64,000 bases of DNA from positions 62,001-126,000 of the forward strand of contig CACIWZ010000001.1 of assembly GCA_902590505.1 (NCBI GenBank), written 5' to 3'. Origin of the DNA: an uncultured Pelagibacteraceae bacterium (GTDB taxonomy: Bacteria > Pseudomonadota > Alphaproteobacteria > Pelagibacterales > Pelagibacteraceae). Positions within the stretch are counted from its first letter, which is position 1. Every line of letters begins with the position of its first letter. A program made the translations under genes and the position numbers. Of this stretch, positions 43,712 to 56,104 are shown piece after piece. The notes under the pieces were generated by a model, which ran no database searches, had not been told where the DNA came from, and saw only the letters and a program-made list of their open reading frames with translations.

Positions 43712-44815
43712 ATGACAAAAAATAACTTAAAAGTCGTAAAAACTGACAGCAAAAAACAGCAAGAATTAAAGGAAAAAAATAAATCTTTAGAGGCTGCAAT
43801 TAGCCAAATAGATCAAAACTTTGGAAAAGGCTCTGTAATGAGACTTGGACAGCAACAGGCTTTAGACGTAGAGGCAATTTCAACAGGTTCATTAAGTCTA
43901 GATCTTGCTTTGGGTATTGGAGGTTTACCAAAAGGAAGAATAATTGAGATATATGGGCCAGAATCTTCGGGTAAAACAACTTTAGCTTTACAAGTTGTTG
44001 CTGAAGCACAAAAAGCAGGTGGTATATGCGCATTTGTGGACGCAGAGCATGCAATGGACCCAGTTTATGCTAAAAAACTAGGAGTAAAAACTGAGGAATT
44101 ATTAATCTCTCAACCTGATACTGGCGAACAAGCCCTAGAAATAACTGATACATTAATTAAATCTGGATCAATTTCAGTTTTAGTTGTTGACTCTGTAGCT
44201 GCATTAACTCCAAAAGCGGAATTAGAGGGAGAAATGGGCGATCACCATGTTGGTTTACAATCAAGACTGATGAGCCAAGCCTTAAGAAAAATTACTGGAT
44301 CAGTTTCTAAATCTAATACAATGGTAATATTTATAAACCAAATAAGGATGAAAATTGGTGTTATGTTCGGTAATCCAGAAACTACATCCGGCGGAAACGC
44401 ACTAAAATTTTATTCATCTGTAAGAATGGATATTAGAAGGATAGGGGCCATTAAAGAAAAAGATCAAATTATAGGTAACTCTACGAGAGTAAAGGTAATT
44501 AAAAACAAAGTTGCACCACCATTCAAAGTCGTAGAATTTGATTTAATGTATGGAAAAGGAATTAGTAAATTAGGTGAATTAATCGATCTTGGTACAAAAG
44601 CAGGCGTGGTTGAAAAATCAGGTGCTTGGTATGCCTATAAAGGAGAAAAGATTGGTCAAGGTAGAGAAAACGCGAAAATTTATCTTCAAAAAAACCCTAA
44701 TGTTGCAGCAGAAATAGAAAAAATCATCAGAGATGAAGCTTCTGCAATTAGCAAAGAACTAGAGGGCAATCCCTCAGCAAACGAAAAAATTAGCGATAAA
44801 AAAGAGGAACAATAA
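43712..44815 (+). CDS. recA: Recombinase RecA
   Basis: [57 protein letters not shown]. Confidence 0.99.
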   Translation: MTKNNLKVVKTDSKKQQELKEKNKSLEAAISQIDQNFGKGSVMRLGQQQALDVEAISTGSLSLDLALGIGGLPKGRIIEIYGPESSGKTTLALQVVAEAQKAGGICAFVDAEHAMDPVYAKKLGVKTEELLISQPDTGEQALEITDTLIKSGSISVLVVDSVAALTPKAELEGEMGDHHVGLQSRLMSQALRKITGSVSKSNTMVIFINQIRMKIGVMFGNPETTSGGNALKFYSSVRMDIRRIGAIKEKDQIIGNSTRVKVIKNKVAPPFKVVEFDLMYGKGISKLGELIDLGTKAGVVEKSGAWYAYKGEKIGQGRENAKIYLQKNPNVAAEIEKIIRDEASAISKELEGNPSANEKISDKKEEQ

Positions 44816-44833
44816 TTCTTCTGCCATCATTTC

Positions 44834-44862
44834 AACGGGAGGTTTAGTTTAAATCTCCCGTT
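44834..44862 (+). terminator. Stem-loop terminator downstream of recA
   Basis: AACGGGAGGTTTA-gtt-TAAATCTCCCGTT, with a short T run. Confidence 0.7.
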
Positions 44863-44989
44863 TCTCATGAAATCTCAACTCTAAATTGACTAATCCTACA
44901 TTTAGTGTTTAAAAAGTTTGGGTCAAAAATACATGTGTACAATTTAGTTCAGATTGGTTTTAATTAAGAAAATAATAAAAGGGGGAAAA

Positions 44990-46540
44990 ATGAGTACACA
45001 AGCATCAAGCTCGAAAGTGTCTTCATCTTTAGATACCTCTCATTTGAAGGTTAAATTTCCATTTAAAGCTAAGTATGGAAACTACATTAACGGAAAATTT
45101 GTAGAACCTAAATCAGGAAAGTATTTTGATAATACTACTCCTATCACTAATGAAGTTATCTGTAAGGTGCCACGATCGAACGATAAAGACGTCGATTTTG
45201 CTTTAGACGCAGCTCACGCAGCATTTCCTGCATGGGGAAAAACATCAATCACAGAGAGATCAAATATTCTCTTAAAGATTGCTGATGTGATAGAGAAAAA
45301 TCTTAACGTTTTAGCGACAGCAGAATGTTTAGACAATGGAAAGCCAATCAGAGAATGTATGGCGGCAGACTTACCTTTGGTAATTGATCATTGGAGATAT
45401 TTTGCAGGAGTAATTAGAGCAGAGGAAGGTTCAGTTGCAGAAATAAGCAACAGTGAATATTCTTACCATATACCTGAGCCATTAGGTGTAGTTGGTCAGA
45501 TAATACCATGGAACTTCCCATTATTAATGGCTACATGGAAACTAGCTCCAGCATTGGCAGCAGGAAACTGTGTAGTATTAAAACCAGCTGAACAAACGCC
45601 AGCATCAATAATGTTGCTAATGGAATTAATTGGAGATCTATTACCAGCAGGTGTTGTTAACGTTGTAAGCGGATATGGTCTTGAAGCAGGTAAACCTTTA
45701 GCTTCTTCAAAAAGAATTAAGAAGATTGCTTTTACAGGTGAAACTACTACTGGACGTTTGATTATGCAGTATGCATCTCAAAACTTAATACCAATTACTT
45801 TGGAATTAGGTGGTAAATCGCCAAACATTTTCTTTGAAGATGTAATGGCTAAAGATGACGACTTCTTTGACAAATGTTTAGAAGGTTTTGCTATGTTTAC
45901 GCTTAACCAAGGAGAAGTTTGTACTTGTCCAAGTAGAGCTTTAATTCAGGAATCTATCTATGACAAATTCATGGAGAAAGCGATTGCAAGAACAAAAGCT
46001 GTAAAACAAGACAATCCTTTGAAGATGGAAACAATGATTGGAGCACAAGCTTCATTAGAACAAATGGAAAAAATTAAGTCTTATTTAGACTTAGGTAAAA
46101 AAGAAGGTGCCAAAGTTCTATGTGGTGGAAGCGCTGCAAAAATAAATAGTGGCCTAGAAAAAGGAAACTATATACAACCAACAATTTTCGAAGGAAAAAA
46201 CAACATGCGAATATTCCAAGAAGAGATCTTTGGACCAGTTGTATCAGTTACAACTTTTAAAGATGAGAAAGAAGCATTAGAGATAGCTAATGATACTCTT
46301 TACGGATTAGGAGCAGGTGTTTGGACTAGAGACGGAAATATTGCGTACAGAATGGGAAGAGGTATTGAAGCAGGTAGAGTTTGGACAAACTGTTACCATG
46401 CATACCCAGCTCATGCTGCATTTGGTGGTTACAAACAATCTGGTATTGGAAGAGAAACTCACAAAATGATGTTAAATCATTATAGACAAGTAAAAAATTT
46501 ACATGTGTCTTACAGTGAGAAAAAATTAGGCTTCTTTTAA
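44990..46540 (+). CDS. NAD(P)-dependent aldehyde dehydrogenase
   Basis: [58 protein letters not shown]; start reset to ATG 44990 after GGGGG SD. Confidence 0.95.
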   Translation: MSTQASSSKVSSSLDTSHLKVKFPFKAKYGNYINGKFVEPKSGKYFDNTTPITNEVICKVPRSNDKDVDFALDAAHAAFPAWGKTSITERSNILLKIADVIEKNLNVLATAECLDNGKPIRECMAADLPLVIDHWRYFAGVIRAEEGSVAEISNSEYSYHIPEPLGVVGQIIPWNFPLLMATWKLAPALAAGNCVVLKPAEQTPASIMLLMELIGDLLPAGVVNVVSGYGLEAGKPLASSKRIKKIAFTGETTTGRLIMQYASQNLIPITLELGGKSPNIFFEDVMAKDDDFFDKCLEGFAMFTLNQGEVCTCPSRALIQESIYDKFMEKAIARTKAVKQDNPLKMETMIGAQASLEQMEKIKSYLDLGKKEGAKVLCGGSAAKINSGLEKGNYIQPTIFEGKNNMRIFQEEIFGPVVSVTTFKDEKEALEIANDTLYGLGAGVWTRDGNIAYRMGRGIEAGRVWTNCYHAYPAHAAFGGYKQSGIGRETHKMMLNHYRQVKNLHVSYSEKKLGFF

Positions 46541-46555
46541 CCAATAATATATAAT

Positions 46556-46580
46556 GGCCCATGATTCTAAATCATGGGCC
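46556..46580 (+). promoter_or_regulatory. Perfect intergenic hairpin between aldehyde dehydrogenase and DUF779 gene
   Basis: GGCCCATGATT-cta-AATCATGGGCC perfect 11-bp stem, no T tract after it. Confidence 0.75.
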
Positions 46581-46591
46581 GAAATATACAA

Positions 46592-46948
46592 ATGAAGGTG
46601 TCATTTACATTATCAGCAAAAAAACTACTTAACGAAATTAAAGAAGTTCACGGCGACGATCTTTTATTTCATCAATCAGGCGGATGCTGCGATGGAAGCG
46701 CGCCTATGTGTTTTCCAGCTAAAGAATATCAAGTTGGGAATAGTGATGTAAAATTGGGAGAGGTAGACGGAACTCCTTTTTACATGAATGAAGACCAGTA
46801 TGAAAAATGGAAACATACAGACCTTACAATTGATGCAGTTAAAGGAATTGGTGGAATGTTCTCGCTAGATAATGGTACTGGACAAAGATTTCTCACAAAA
46901 TCAGAAATATGTGTTGTTGTAGATAACGATAAAAAGCGGACAAATTAA
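46592..46948 (+). CDS. DUF779 family protein
   Basis: HQSGGCCDGSAPMCFP; typical neighbour of aldehyde dehydrogenase; start reset from 46574, which lies inside the hairpin. Confidence 0.88.
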   Translation: MKVSFTLSAKKLLNEIKEVHGDDLLFHQSGGCCDGSAPMCFPAKEYQVGNSDVKLGEVDGTPFYMNEDQYEKWKHTDLTIDAVKGIGGMFSLDNGTGQRFLTKSEICVVVDNDKKRTN

Positions 46949-46991
46949 TCTCTTTATAGACAAGCTGAAAAATATCTGTATTTAATTAAGA

Positions 46992-49667
46992 ATGAGCCAA
47001 ATTTTGCTTACAGATGTAAGAAAAAAATTTTTAGAATATTTTAAAAAAAATAATCATCAAATTGTTGATTCAAGTAATTTAGTACCTAATAACGATCCAA
47101 CACTAATGTTTACTAATTCAGGAATGGTCCAGTTTAAGAACGTATTTACTGGCTTAGAAAAAAGACCCTATAAAACTGCGACCACATCACAAAAATGTGT
47201 GAGAGCAGGCGGAAAACACAATGATCTAGAAAATGTTGGTTATACTCCTAGACATCACACCTTTTTTGAAATGCTAGGAAATTTTTCATTTGGTGATTAT
47301 TTTAAAGAGCAAGCCATCCATCATGCTTGGAATTTGTTAACTAAAGATTTTGGATTACCAAAAGAAAAATTATTAGTAACTGTTTTTCATGAAGACGAAG
47401 ACGCACTCAATCTTTGGAAAAAAATATCGGGGTTAAGTGAAAATAAGATAATTAAAATATCAACATCTGATAATTTCTGGTCTATGGGTGATACGGGGCC
47501 ATGTGGCCCATGCTCTGAAATATTTTATGATCACGGTGATAAGTTAAAAGGTGGAATTCCAGGAAGCCCTGATGAAGATGGTGATAGATTTATTGAAATT
47601 TGGAATCTTGTATTTATGCAATTTGAACAAATATCTAAAGATAAACGAATTGATTTACCTAAACCTTCAGTTGATACAGGTATGGGACTAGAGAGAATGA
47701 CAGCAGTCCTTCAAGGTACTCACGATAATTATAAAATTGATCACTTTCAGAAAATTATGGATGTTTCATCTGATATTACAAAAACTTCAATCAATGATAA
47801 AACAATCGCAAGCCACAGAGTAATTGCTGATCACTTAAGAGCAAGTAGCTTTTTAATTGCTGAGGGGATATTACCTTCTAACGAAGGCCGAGGATATGTT
47901 TTAAGAAGAATCATGAGAAGGGGAATGAGACACGCTCATTCTCTAGGTAGCAAAGATCCTGTTTTTTATATACTTTTTGAAACTCTACTAAATGAAATGA
48001 AAAGTAGTTATCCAGAACTAATTAGCGGGAAAGAATTAATAGTTGAAACTCTTAAAAATGAAGAGGAAAAATTTTCCTCACTTCTTGAACGAGGTATGAA
48101 AATATTGAATGAAAATTTAAATAAAGTTCAAAACAAAACTCTTCCAGGAAAAGAGGCATTCAAGTTATATGATACCTATGGTTTCCCTTTAGATCTGACT
48201 GCTGACATCTTAAGAGGCAAAGATATTAAAGTAGATAACGATGAATTTGAGAAGGAGATGGAAAAAAGTAAAGCGTTAGCTAGAGCTAATTGGAAAGGTT
48301 CGGGAGACAAGACTGTTGAAGAAAGATGGTTTAAAATTAGAGAGGAATTAAATCCCACTGAATTTTTAGGTTATGAATTTGATAAAGCTGAAGGCGTAAT
48401 AATTAAAATTTCAAAAAACGGTAAATTTGTTCAATCTGCTAGCACTGGAGACGAAGTAGAAATAATAACTAATCAAACACCATTTTATGGAGAGTCAGGT
48501 GGCCAAGTTGGTGACCAGGGATATATTTTTAGCTCAGAGTGTAAAATAAAAATTAATGATACACAAAAAAAAATGGGAGATTTACTTGTTCATTACGGAA
48601 AAATTGAAAAAGGTACAATATCAACTGGGCAGAGTGTAAATTTAGAAATAGATGTTTTAAAAAGAAATAACTCTAAAGCCAATCATTCAGCAACTCACTT
48701 GTTACATGAGTCATTAAGAAGAACTCTTGGAAAACATGTGACTCAAAAAGGATCATTAGTTTCACCTGAGAGATTAAGGTTTGATTTTAGTCATAATAAA
48801 CCTATTGAAAAAGACGAAATGATAAAAATAAATAATATAGTAAATGAAATAATAGCAGGAGCCTCCGATGTACAAACAAGAATAATGACACCAAAAGAAG
48901 CTGTTAGTATGGGTGCTCTTGCACTATTTGGAGAAAAATACGGAGAGGAAGTAAGAGTGGTTTTTATGGGGAAGGAAAATAATGGTTTTTTTTCAACTGA
49001 ATTATGTGGAGGTACACATGTTAGAAATACTGGAGAAGTTGGAAAGTTTAAAGTTATAAGCCAATCCTCGATTGCCTCAGGTATCAGAAGAGTTGAGGCA
49101 TTAAGAGATAAGCAACTAGAAGAGTATGAAAAAACACAAAGTAAGGATAAGTCTAAGAAAGAGTCTAACCTTAAAAAGGAAATAGAGTTAATTAAAAAAG
49201 ATCTTCAAAAATTAAAAATCAAACCTGATTATAAGGAAAATTTAGATTTATCTGAAAATTTAAAAATTTTGACTAAACAACTTAATAAATTAAGAATTGA
49301 AAGTATTAAGAAAGATAAGAGCAAAAATATAATAAAGGATAAAAAAATTGGAAATATATTAATTCGGGAACAAATTTTAAAAGATTTTCCTCCAAAAGAA
49401 CTTAGAGATATTATCGATCAAGGAAAAAAAGATATCAAATCTGGAATAATAGTTTGTATTTCTACATTTGAAGATAAGGTTGGTTTAGCTGTAGGAATTT
49501 CTCAAGATTTGACATCAAAATACGATGCTGTTGATCTTGTAAAAACTGCATCTACTATTTTAGGAGGCAAAGGAGGCGGCGGTAGAAAAGATTTTGCTCA
49601 AGCAGGAGGTGTAGATAAAAACAAAATCGAGGATGCTTTTAAAGGAATATTTAAGAAAATTAATTAA
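46992..49667 (+). CDS. alaS: Alanyl-tRNA synthetase
   Basis: [66 protein letters not shown]. Confidence 0.99.
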   Translation: MSQILLTDVRKKFLEYFKKNNHQIVDSSNLVPNNDPTLMFTNSGMVQFKNVFTGLEKRPYKTATTSQKCVRAGGKHNDLENVGYTPRHHTFFEMLGNFSFGDYFKEQAIHHAWNLLTKDFGLPKEKLLVTVFHEDEDALNLWKKISGLSENKIIKISTSDNFWSMGDTGPCGPCSEIFYDHGDKLKGGIPGSPDEDGDRFIEIWNLVFMQFEQISKDKRIDLPKPSVDTGMGLERMTAVLQGTHDNYKIDHFQKIMDVSSDITKTSINDKTIASHRVIADHLRASSFLIAEGILPSNEGRGYVLRRIMRRGMRHAHSLGSKDPVFYILFETLLNEMKSSYPELISGKELIVETLKNEEEKFSSLLERGMKILNENLNKVQNKTLPGKEAFKLYDTYGFPLDLTADILRGKDIKVDNDEFEKEMEKSKALARANWKGSGDKTVEERWFKIREELNPTEFLGYEFDKAEGVIIKISKNGKFVQSASTGDEVEIITNQTPFYGESGGQVGDQGYIFSSECKIKINDTQKKMGDLLVHYGKIEKGTISTGQSVNLEIDVLKRNNSKANHSATHLLHESLRRTLGKHVTQKGSLVSPERLRFDFSHNKPIEKDEMIKINNIVNEIIAGASDVQTRIMTPKEAVSMGALALFGEKYGEEVRVVFMGKENNGFFSTELCGGTHVRNTGEVGKFKVISQSSIASGIRRVEALRDKQLEEYEKTQSKDKSKKESNLKKEIELIKKDLQKLKIKPDYKENLDLSENLKILTKQLNKLRIESIKKDKSKNIIKDKKIGNILIREQILKDFPPKELRDIIDQGKKDIKSGIIVCISTFEDKVGLAVGISQDLTSKYDAVDLVKTASTILGGKGGGGRKDFAQAGGVDKNKIEDAFKGIFKKIN

Positions 49668-50874
49668 GTTTCCTTTTCAGATTTCCGTCAATCGCTTCTA
49701 AGAATTGATTCGTGGTTAGGAATTTATTTGATTTATCTATCAAAATTGACAAATCTTTAGTCATTGAACCACTTTCAACTGTTTTTACACACACGTCTTC
49801 AACATTTTTAGAAAATTTAATTAGTTCTTCATTACCATCGAGTTTACCTCTATGAGCTAATCCTCTTGTCCAGGCAAATATAGACGCTATTGGGTTAGTT
49901 GAAGTTTCTTTTCCTTGTTGATGCATTCTATAGTGCCTAGTCACGGTTCCATGAGCTGCCTCAGATTCTACTGTCTTACCATCCGGAGTCATTAAAACGC
50001 TGGTCATAAGTCCTAAAGACCCGAATCCCTGGGCAACAGTGTCAGATTGCACGTCACCATCATAGTTCTTACAAGCCCAAATGTACCCACCATTCCACTT
50101 CATAGCACAAGCAACCATGTCATCAATTAATCTATGTTCATAAGAAATATTTGCTTTCTTAAATTTACTTGAAAATTCTTTTTCAAAAACTTCTTGAAAA
50201 AGATCTTTAAACCGTCCGTCGTAAGCTTTAAGGATTGTATTTTTAGTTGATAGATAAACTGGCCACTTTCTTCCAAGACCATAATTCATACATGCTCTTG
50301 CAAAGTTTTTTATAGAGTCATCTAGATTGTACATTGTAAGAGCAGTTCCAGATCCAGGAAAGTCAAAAACCTTAAACTCTTTTTTATCTTTTCCATCCTT
50401 TGAAGTCCATTTAACTTCTAAATTACCTTCACCAGGTATGAGAAAATCAGTAGCTCTATATTGATCACCGAAAGCATGTCTTCCTATTACAATCGGCTGG
50501 GTCCAACCAGGGACTAATTTGGGAATATTCTTACAAATGATTGGCTCTCTAAAAACTGTACCCCCTAAGATATTTCTAATGGTTCCATTTGGCGATCGCC
50601 ACATTTTCTTTAGTTTAAACTCCTCTACACGAGCCTCATCAGGTGTAATTGTTGCACATTTTACTCCCACGCCGAATTTTTTGATCGCATTTGCTGCATC
50701 CACAGTAATTTTGTCATCAGTTTTATCTCTACTTTCCATCCCAAGGTCATAGTATTTAAGATCTATCTCAAGATATGGTTTAATAAGCTTATCTTTTATA
50801 AATGACCATATAATTCTGGTCATTTCGTCGCCGTCTAACTCTACTACCGGATTTTTTACTTTTAATTTTGCCAT
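49660..50874 (-). CDS. icd: NADP-dependent isocitrate dehydrogenase
   Basis: [55 protein letters not shown]. Confidence 0.98.
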   Translation of the reverse strand: MAKLKVKNPVVELDGDEMTRIIWSFIKDKLIKPYLEIDLKYYDLGMESRDKTDDKITVDAANAIKKFGVGVKCATITPDEARVEEFKLKKMWRSPNGTIRNILGGTVFREPIICKNIPKLVPGWTQPIVIGRHAFGDQYRATDFLIPGEGNLEVKWTSKDGKDKKEFKVFDFPGSGTALTMYNLDDSIKNFARACMNYGLGRKWPVYLSTKNTILKAYDGRFKDLFQEVFEKEFSSKFKKANISYEHRLIDDMVACAMKWNGGYIWACKNYDGDVQSDTVAQGFGSLGLMTSVLMTPDGKTVESEAAHGTVTRHYRMHQQGKETSTNPIASIFAWTRGLAHRGKLDGNEELIKFSKNVEDVCVKTVESGSMTKDLSILIDKSNKFLTTNQFLEAIDGNLKRKLN

Positions 50875-50938
50875 AAAATATTGATTGATAAACTGTGATT
50901 TTTATACATATTAAGAAAAATTTAGCAAACTTAAAATT

Positions 50939-51586
50939 ATGTTTAATACAATATTTCCAAAAATTCACAAAGAAGGCTACAAATTCTTAGCTATTTCTAT
51001 CTTAATAACATTTGTAGTTTTGTTCTTCTCAAAGTTTTTAGGGTTCATTTCAATATTAATAACAGTGTGGGTCTATTATTTTTTTAGAGATCCTGAACGT
51101 TTTCCAATAAATGATGACACTTATTTGGTAAGTCCAGCTGACGGATTGATAACTGATATATCAGAACGATCTGGTCCTGAGGAACTTCGATTGGAAAATA
51201 CTACTTATACAAAAGTAAGTGTTTTTATGAACGTGTTTAATTGCCATGTAAATCGAATTCCTACTAGTGGAAAAATTGATGAAATTTATTATAAACCTGG
51301 AAAGTTTTTGAATGCATCATTAGATAAAGCTAGCGACGAAAATGAAAGAAACTATTATAAAATTAAATCAAAACAAAATAGTGAAGAAATAATAATAGTT
51401 CAAATAGCTGGATTAATTGCAAGGAGAATTGTTTGCGAGGTAGAGCAGGGGCAAGAATTGAAACAAGGAGATAGAATCGGTATGATAAGATTTGGAAGCA
51501 GAGTTGACATTTATTTTAAAAATAAAAAAGTTCTTGCTAAACTTGGACAAAATGTGATTGCTGGAGAAAGTATAATTGCATCATAA
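50939..51586 (+). CDS. psd: Phosphatidylserine decarboxylase (short form)
   Basis: VYYFFRDPERFP, SPADGLI, GMIRFGSRVD pyruvoyl cleavage site. Confidence 0.94.
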   Translation: MFNTIFPKIHKEGYKFLAISILITFVVLFFSKFLGFISILITVWVYYFFRDPERFPINDDTYLVSPADGLITDISERSGPEELRLENTTYTKVSVFMNVFNCHVNRIPTSGKIDEIYYKPGKFLNASLDKASDENERNYYKIKSKQNSEEIIIVQIAGLIARRIVCEVEQGQELKQGDRIGMIRFGSRVDIYFKNKKVLAKLGQNVIAGESIIAS

Positions 51587-51588
51587 CA

Positions 51589-52380
51589 ATGGATCAAAAT
51601 AAAAAATTTAAGCTAGTTTCTTCAAAAAAAACTAGATATTTACTACCGAACATTTTAACTCTTGGGGGTGTATGTTTAGGAATAAGTTCAATTAAATTTT
51701 CAATTGATGGAAATTTTAATCTCGCAGTCACACTAATATTATTAGCATCAATTTTGGATGCATTGGACGGAAGAATAGCTAGATTGATCAAAGGAACTTC
51801 TGACTTTGGAAAGGAATTAGACTCTTTAACAGATTTTGTTAGTTTTGGTATCGCTCCAGTATTTATTTTATACTTTTGGGAGTTAAATAATTATGGGAAA
51901 CTTGGATGGGCTATCTGCTTAATTTACTCAGTTTGTTGTGTCTTAAGACTAGCTAGATTTAATCTCACAAAAATTGAAGATCACGATGAATGGAAAAATA
52001 ATTTTTTTGAGGGAGTTCCGTCACCTGCAGGAGGATTATTAATATTAACTCCATTAATTTTTGAATTAAGCGCTCTTAGTTTAAATATTGATATGAGAAG
52101 CTTAACCCCCTTTCTTACAGTTTTCATAGCTTTACTTTTAGTGAGTAAAATACCAACACCATCTTTAAAAAAGATATCCATCTCATCAAAAGCTACTATT
52201 TTCCTGCTATTAGTAGCGGGTCTCATTTTTATCGCACTTTTATTTTACACTTTTGAAACACTTTTACTTTTTGGTTTACTTTACTTATCTTCAATACCAA
52301 TAAGTATTTTTATTTTTTATAATCAAAAAAAGAAAAAATTAACAAAAATATCTGATGAAGATCATGAAGATATTTTGTAA
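51589..52380 (+). CDS. pssA: CDP-diacylglycerol--serine O-phosphatidyltransferase
   Basis: CDP-OH-P motif DALDGRIARLIKGTSDFGKELDSLTDFVSFG. Confidence 0.95.
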   Translation: MDQNKKFKLVSSKKTRYLLPNILTLGGVCLGISSIKFSIDGNFNLAVTLILLASILDALDGRIARLIKGTSDFGKELDSLTDFVSFGIAPVFILYFWELNNYGKLGWAICLIYSVCCVLRLARFNLTKIEDHDEWKNNFFEGVPSPAGGLLILTPLIFELSALSLNIDMRSLTPFLTVFIALLLVSKIPTPSLKKISISSKATIFLLLVAGLIFIALLFYTFETLLLFGLLYLSSIPISIFIFYNQKKKKLTKISDEDHEDIL

Positions 52381-53006
52381 TGAAGAAATCTAAACGAGTT
52401 AAAAAAAGTAATTCTTGGAGGATTAAGCAACATAGAGATCAGTTTTTCAAGAAATCTAAAACTTTAGGTTACAGATCACGTGCATCTTTTAAATTGATTC
52501 AACTTAATGATAAATTTAAATTTTTAAAAAAAAACATCAAATTATTAGACCTTGGTGCAAGTCCTGGTGGATGGTCTCAAGTTGCAAGTAAGTTGATTAT
52601 ATCAGGAAAAATTTTATCTATTGATATAAAAGTCATGGATCCTTTGAAAAATGTGGAATTTATGAAGTATGATATCCTAGATGATGATATTGAGAATAAG
52701 ATAATTAGCTTTTTTAATGGAAAACTCGATGTAATTATATCAGATATGGCTGCGAATACGACGGGAAATAAATCTCTCGATTCTATCAGAACAAATCAAT
52801 TGTGCTCTGAAGTAATAAATTTATCATCGAAAATACTTAAACCTAAAGGAGTGTTAGTTTCCAAGCTATTTATGGGAGATGACTTCTTAGAGGTGAAAAA
52901 TTTAGCAAAGTCAATGTTTCATAACGTTAATTTTTTTAAACCTGAGTCCAGTAGAGACGAATCCAAAGAGACTTATGTACACTGTAAGATTTTAAAGACT
53001 TTATAA
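52380..53006 (+). CDS. rlmE: 23S rRNA 2'-O-ribose methyltransferase RlmE (FtsJ)
   Basis: YRSRASFKLIQLNDKF, LDLGASPGGWSQVAS, DVIISDMAANTTG. Confidence 0.95.
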   Translation: MKKSKRVKKSNSWRIKQHRDQFFKKSKTLGYRSRASFKLIQLNDKFKFLKKNIKLLDLGASPGGWSQVASKLIISGKILSIDIKVMDPLKNVEFMKYDILDDDIENKIISFFNGKLDVIISDMAANTTGNKSLDSIRTNQLCSEVINLSSKILKPKGVLVSKLFMGDDFLEVKNLAKSMFHNVNFFKPESSRDESKETYVHCKILKTL

Positions 53007-53032
53007 ATTTTTAAAATTGTTTATAAGTGTAT

Positions 53033-54112
53033 ATGGGTACAATTAAAGAATCTTTAACCTTTGATGACGTTTTACTTCTCCCAAGATATTCAAATGTTTT
53101 GCCTTCAGATACAAATATTTCATTAAATTTAACAAAAAAAATTACTCTCGAGGCGCCTTTTTTGTCTTCTGCTATGGATACCGTTACAGAGTCTAGAATG
53201 GCAATTGCAATAGCTAAATCTGGAGGATTAGGTGTAATTCATCGAAATTTGAGCATTAAAGACCAAACCAAAGAAATAATTAAAGTAAAGAGTAAAAATT
53301 TATTGGTTGGGGCAGCAGTAGGAACTAACAAAGAGGACTTATTGAGATCTAAATCTTTAATTGATAACGGATGTGATTTAATAGTAGTTGATACAGCTCA
53401 TGGACATAGTGAAAAAGTTCTTAAAATATTGTCAAAATTAAAAAAAATTAATGGTAAAATTCCAATATGCGTAGGAAATATAGCAACAGGAGAGGCTGCA
53501 AAAAAATTATATAATTCAGGGGCAGATATAATTAAAGTAGGGATAGGACCCGGCTCTATTTGTACAACAAGAATGGTTGCGGGCATCGGAGTACCTCAAA
53601 TATCTGCAGTAATGGATGTAAAAAAAGCTCTTAAAAAAAAGAATGTAAAGATAATTTCTGACGGGGGTATTAAATTTTCTGGAGATATCGCAAAAGCTTT
53701 GGCAGCTGGTGCAGATGCAATAATGATGGGGTCAATATTTGCAGGTACTGATGAAAGTCCAGGTAAAAAATTTAAATATAAAGGTAAACTTTACAAACAA
53801 TATAGAGGGATGGGATCGATAGGCGCAATGTCTTCAGGATCAGCCAATAGATACTTTCAAAAAAATTTTAAAGATAAATCTAAATTTGTTCCTGAAGGAG
53901 TTGAAGGCAGGGTAATTTATAAAGGGTCAGTTTCAAAAATTATTTACCAATTAAAAGGAGGTTTGCGCTCATCAATGGGCTATATAGGAGCAAAAAATCT
54001 TAATCAGATTATAAAAAACGCTGAATTTATTAAAATCACTAAGGCTGGATTCTATGAGAGTATGGTGCATAGTGTAGAAATGACAGAAAAAACAATCAAT
54101 TTTAAATTATGA
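53033..54112 (+). CDS. guaB: IMP dehydrogenase lacking CBS domains
   Basis: [49 protein letters not shown]; only about 360 aa, [15 protein letters not shown] runs directly into [12 protein letters not shown]; start MGTIKES. Confidence 0.96.
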   Translation: MGTIKESLTFDDVLLLPRYSNVLPSDTNISLNLTKKITLEAPFLSSAMDTVTESRMAIAIAKSGGLGVIHRNLSIKDQTKEIIKVKSKNLLVGAAVGTNKEDLLRSKSLIDNGCDLIVVDTAHGHSEKVLKILSKLKKINGKIPICVGNIATGEAAKKLYNSGADIIKVGIGPGSICTTRMVAGIGVPQISAVMDVKKALKKKNVKIISDGGIKFSGDIAKALAAGADAIMMGSIFAGTDESPGKKFKYKGKLYKQYRGMGSIGAMSSGSANRYFQKNFKDKSKFVPEGVEGRVIYKGSVSKIIYQLKGGLRSSMGYIGAKNLNQIIKNAEFIKITKAGFYESMVHSVEMTEKTINFKL

Positions 54113-54531
54113 AAATCAAAATAATTACTATAATTTTAATTACGATTATTTTTCCAAATAAAATATTCGCTAATACCAAATTTTTTCAGCAAGGACTAGA
54201 TCTTTATAATGAAAAAAAATATAATGAGGCTAAATTTAAATTTGAACAGGATTTGGTGATAAATCCAAAAAGTGAGATGTCATATTTGTATTTATCAAAA
54301 ATATTCAAAAATTTAGATAAAAAAAATTTAGAAGAGCAAAACCTAAATTCAGTCATTTTATTAAATCCTAAAAATGAAGAAGCGATATATTATTTAGCAA
54401 GACTTAAGCTAGATTCTTCTGACTATAAGCAGAGTAAAGAATTAAATGATAGATTGATTGATCTATGCTCTAAATTTTGTGGTAAAAGCAAGAAACTAAA
54501 AATAGAAATTGAAAATTTATCAAAGAAATAA
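54109..54531 (+). CDS. TPR repeat protein, secreted
   Basis: Signal peptide; FQQGLDLYNEKKYNEAKFKFEQDLVINPKS TPR pattern. Confidence 0.75.
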   Translation: MKIKIITIILITIIFPNKIFANTKFFQQGLDLYNEKKYNEAKFKFEQDLVINPKSEMSYLYLSKIFKNLDKKNLEEQNLNSVILLNPKNEEAIYYLARLKLDSSDYKQSKELNDRLIDLCSKFCGKSKKLKIEIENLSKK

Positions 54532-56091
54532 ATGCAATTTCATAATGTTAAGGAAAAAGTTTTAATTATTGATTTTGGGTCCCAAGTAACTAAATTAATT
54601 GCTAGGAGAGTAAGAGAACTGGGTATTTTTTCAGAAATTATAACTCCTAAAGAAATTAAAAGAGTTAAAGATTTTAATTCTATTAGAGGCATCATACTTT
54701 CTGGTGGACCATCAACAGTGACTAAAGAAAAATTTGAAAGAGTTCCTATAGAAATTTTTTCAAAAAAAATACCGATACTTGGTATATGTTATGGCCTGCA
54801 ATTAATTGCAAAATTATACGGTGGTAAAATTAAGTCCTCGAAAAGAAAAAGAGAATTTGGAAGGGCATTTATATTTAAAAAAAGACGATCAGAATTAACA
54901 AAAAATTTCTTTAAGAACAAAAGCTCAGTTTGGATGAGCCATGAGGATGCAGTTGTAAAATTACCAAAAAATTTTCAAGTTATTGCCTATACCAAAGACT
55001 CTAGATTAACAATTATCGAGAATAAAAAAAAAAAAATCTATGGAGTTCAGTTTCATCCTGAAATAACTCATACAGATAATGGAAAACAAATATTTAAAAA
55101 TTTTTTGTTTTCAATTTGCAAAATTAAAAAAAGATGGAATGCAGCATCTCAAAAAACTAAACTAATTAACGATATAAAAAATATTGTTCAAAAAGATAAA
55201 GTTCTTTGTGCATTATCAGGCGGAGTAGATAGTAGTGTCGTAGCGCTTTTAATAAATAAGGCAATTAAAAAAAACTTGATTTGTATTATGGTTGACACAG
55301 GTTTAATGCGTAAAAATGAGTTTAAATATAATTATAAAATCTTTAAGAAAAAATATAAACTTAACGTGAAGTTAATTAATGCCTCTGAAATATTTCTTAA
55401 AAAATTAAAAAATGTTACTAATCCAGAAAAAAAGAGGAAAATCATTGGCAATTTATTTATTAAGATATTTGAAAAAGAGTCAAAAAAATTTCAAAACATA
55501 AAATATCTCGCTCAAGGAACACTTTATCCAGATGTAATTGAAAGTAAGTCTTCCACAGGAAGTAAATCCTCAAAAATAAAATCACACCATAATGTAGGTG
55601 GACTTCCAAAAAAAATGAATTTAAAATTAATTGAACCATTAAAAGAATTTTTTAAAGACGAAGTAAGAATTTTAGGAAACGCATTAGGACTTTCAAAAAA
55701 AATATGTTATAGACATCCATTCCCTGGGCCAGGTTTAGCAATAAGAATTATCGGCAATATAACAATAGAAAAAATTAAAATACTTCAGGAAGCAGATTTC
55801 ATTTATATGAATGAATTATTAAAAAATAATTTATATGATAAAATTTGGCAAGCTTACGCAGCTCTTCTACCAGTAAAAACAGTAGGTGTTATGGGTGACT
55901 CAAGAACTTATGAATATACTTGTTTGCTAAGAGCAGTTACTTCCGAAGATGGCATGTCTGCAGATTATTTTAATTTTCCCAAATCTTTCTTAGATAGAAT
56001 TTCAAATAAGATTGTAAATAATGTAAAAGGTATCAACAGAGTTGTTTATGATATCAGCTCAAAACCACCAAGTACAATTGAGCTTGAGTAA
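54532..56091 (+). CDS. guaA: GMP synthase (glutamine-hydrolysing)
   Basis: [50 protein letters not shown]. Confidence 0.98.
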   Translation: MQFHNVKEKVLIIDFGSQVTKLIARRVRELGIFSEIITPKEIKRVKDFNSIRGIILSGGPSTVTKEKFERVPIEIFSKKIPILGICYGLQLIAKLYGGKIKSSKRKREFGRAFIFKKRRSELTKNFFKNKSSVWMSHEDAVVKLPKNFQVIAYTKDSRLTIIENKKKKIYGVQFHPEITHTDNGKQIFKNFLFSICKIKKRWNAASQKTKLINDIKNIVQKDKVLCALSGGVDSSVVALLINKAIKKNLICIMVDTGLMRKNEFKYNYKIFKKKYKLNVKLINASEIFLKKLKNVTNPEKKRKIIGNLFIKIFEKESKKFQNIKYLAQGTLYPDVIESKSSTGSKSSKIKSHHNVGGLPKKMNLKLIEPLKEFFKDEVRILGNALGLSKKICYRHPFPGPGLAIRIIGNITIEKIKILQEADFIYMNELLKNNLYDKIWQAYAALLPVKTVGVMGDSRTYEYTCLLRAVTSEDGMSADYFNFPKSFLDRISNKIVNNVKGINRVVYDISSKPPSTIELE

Positions 56092-56104
56092 GATTTTATA
56101 AAAA

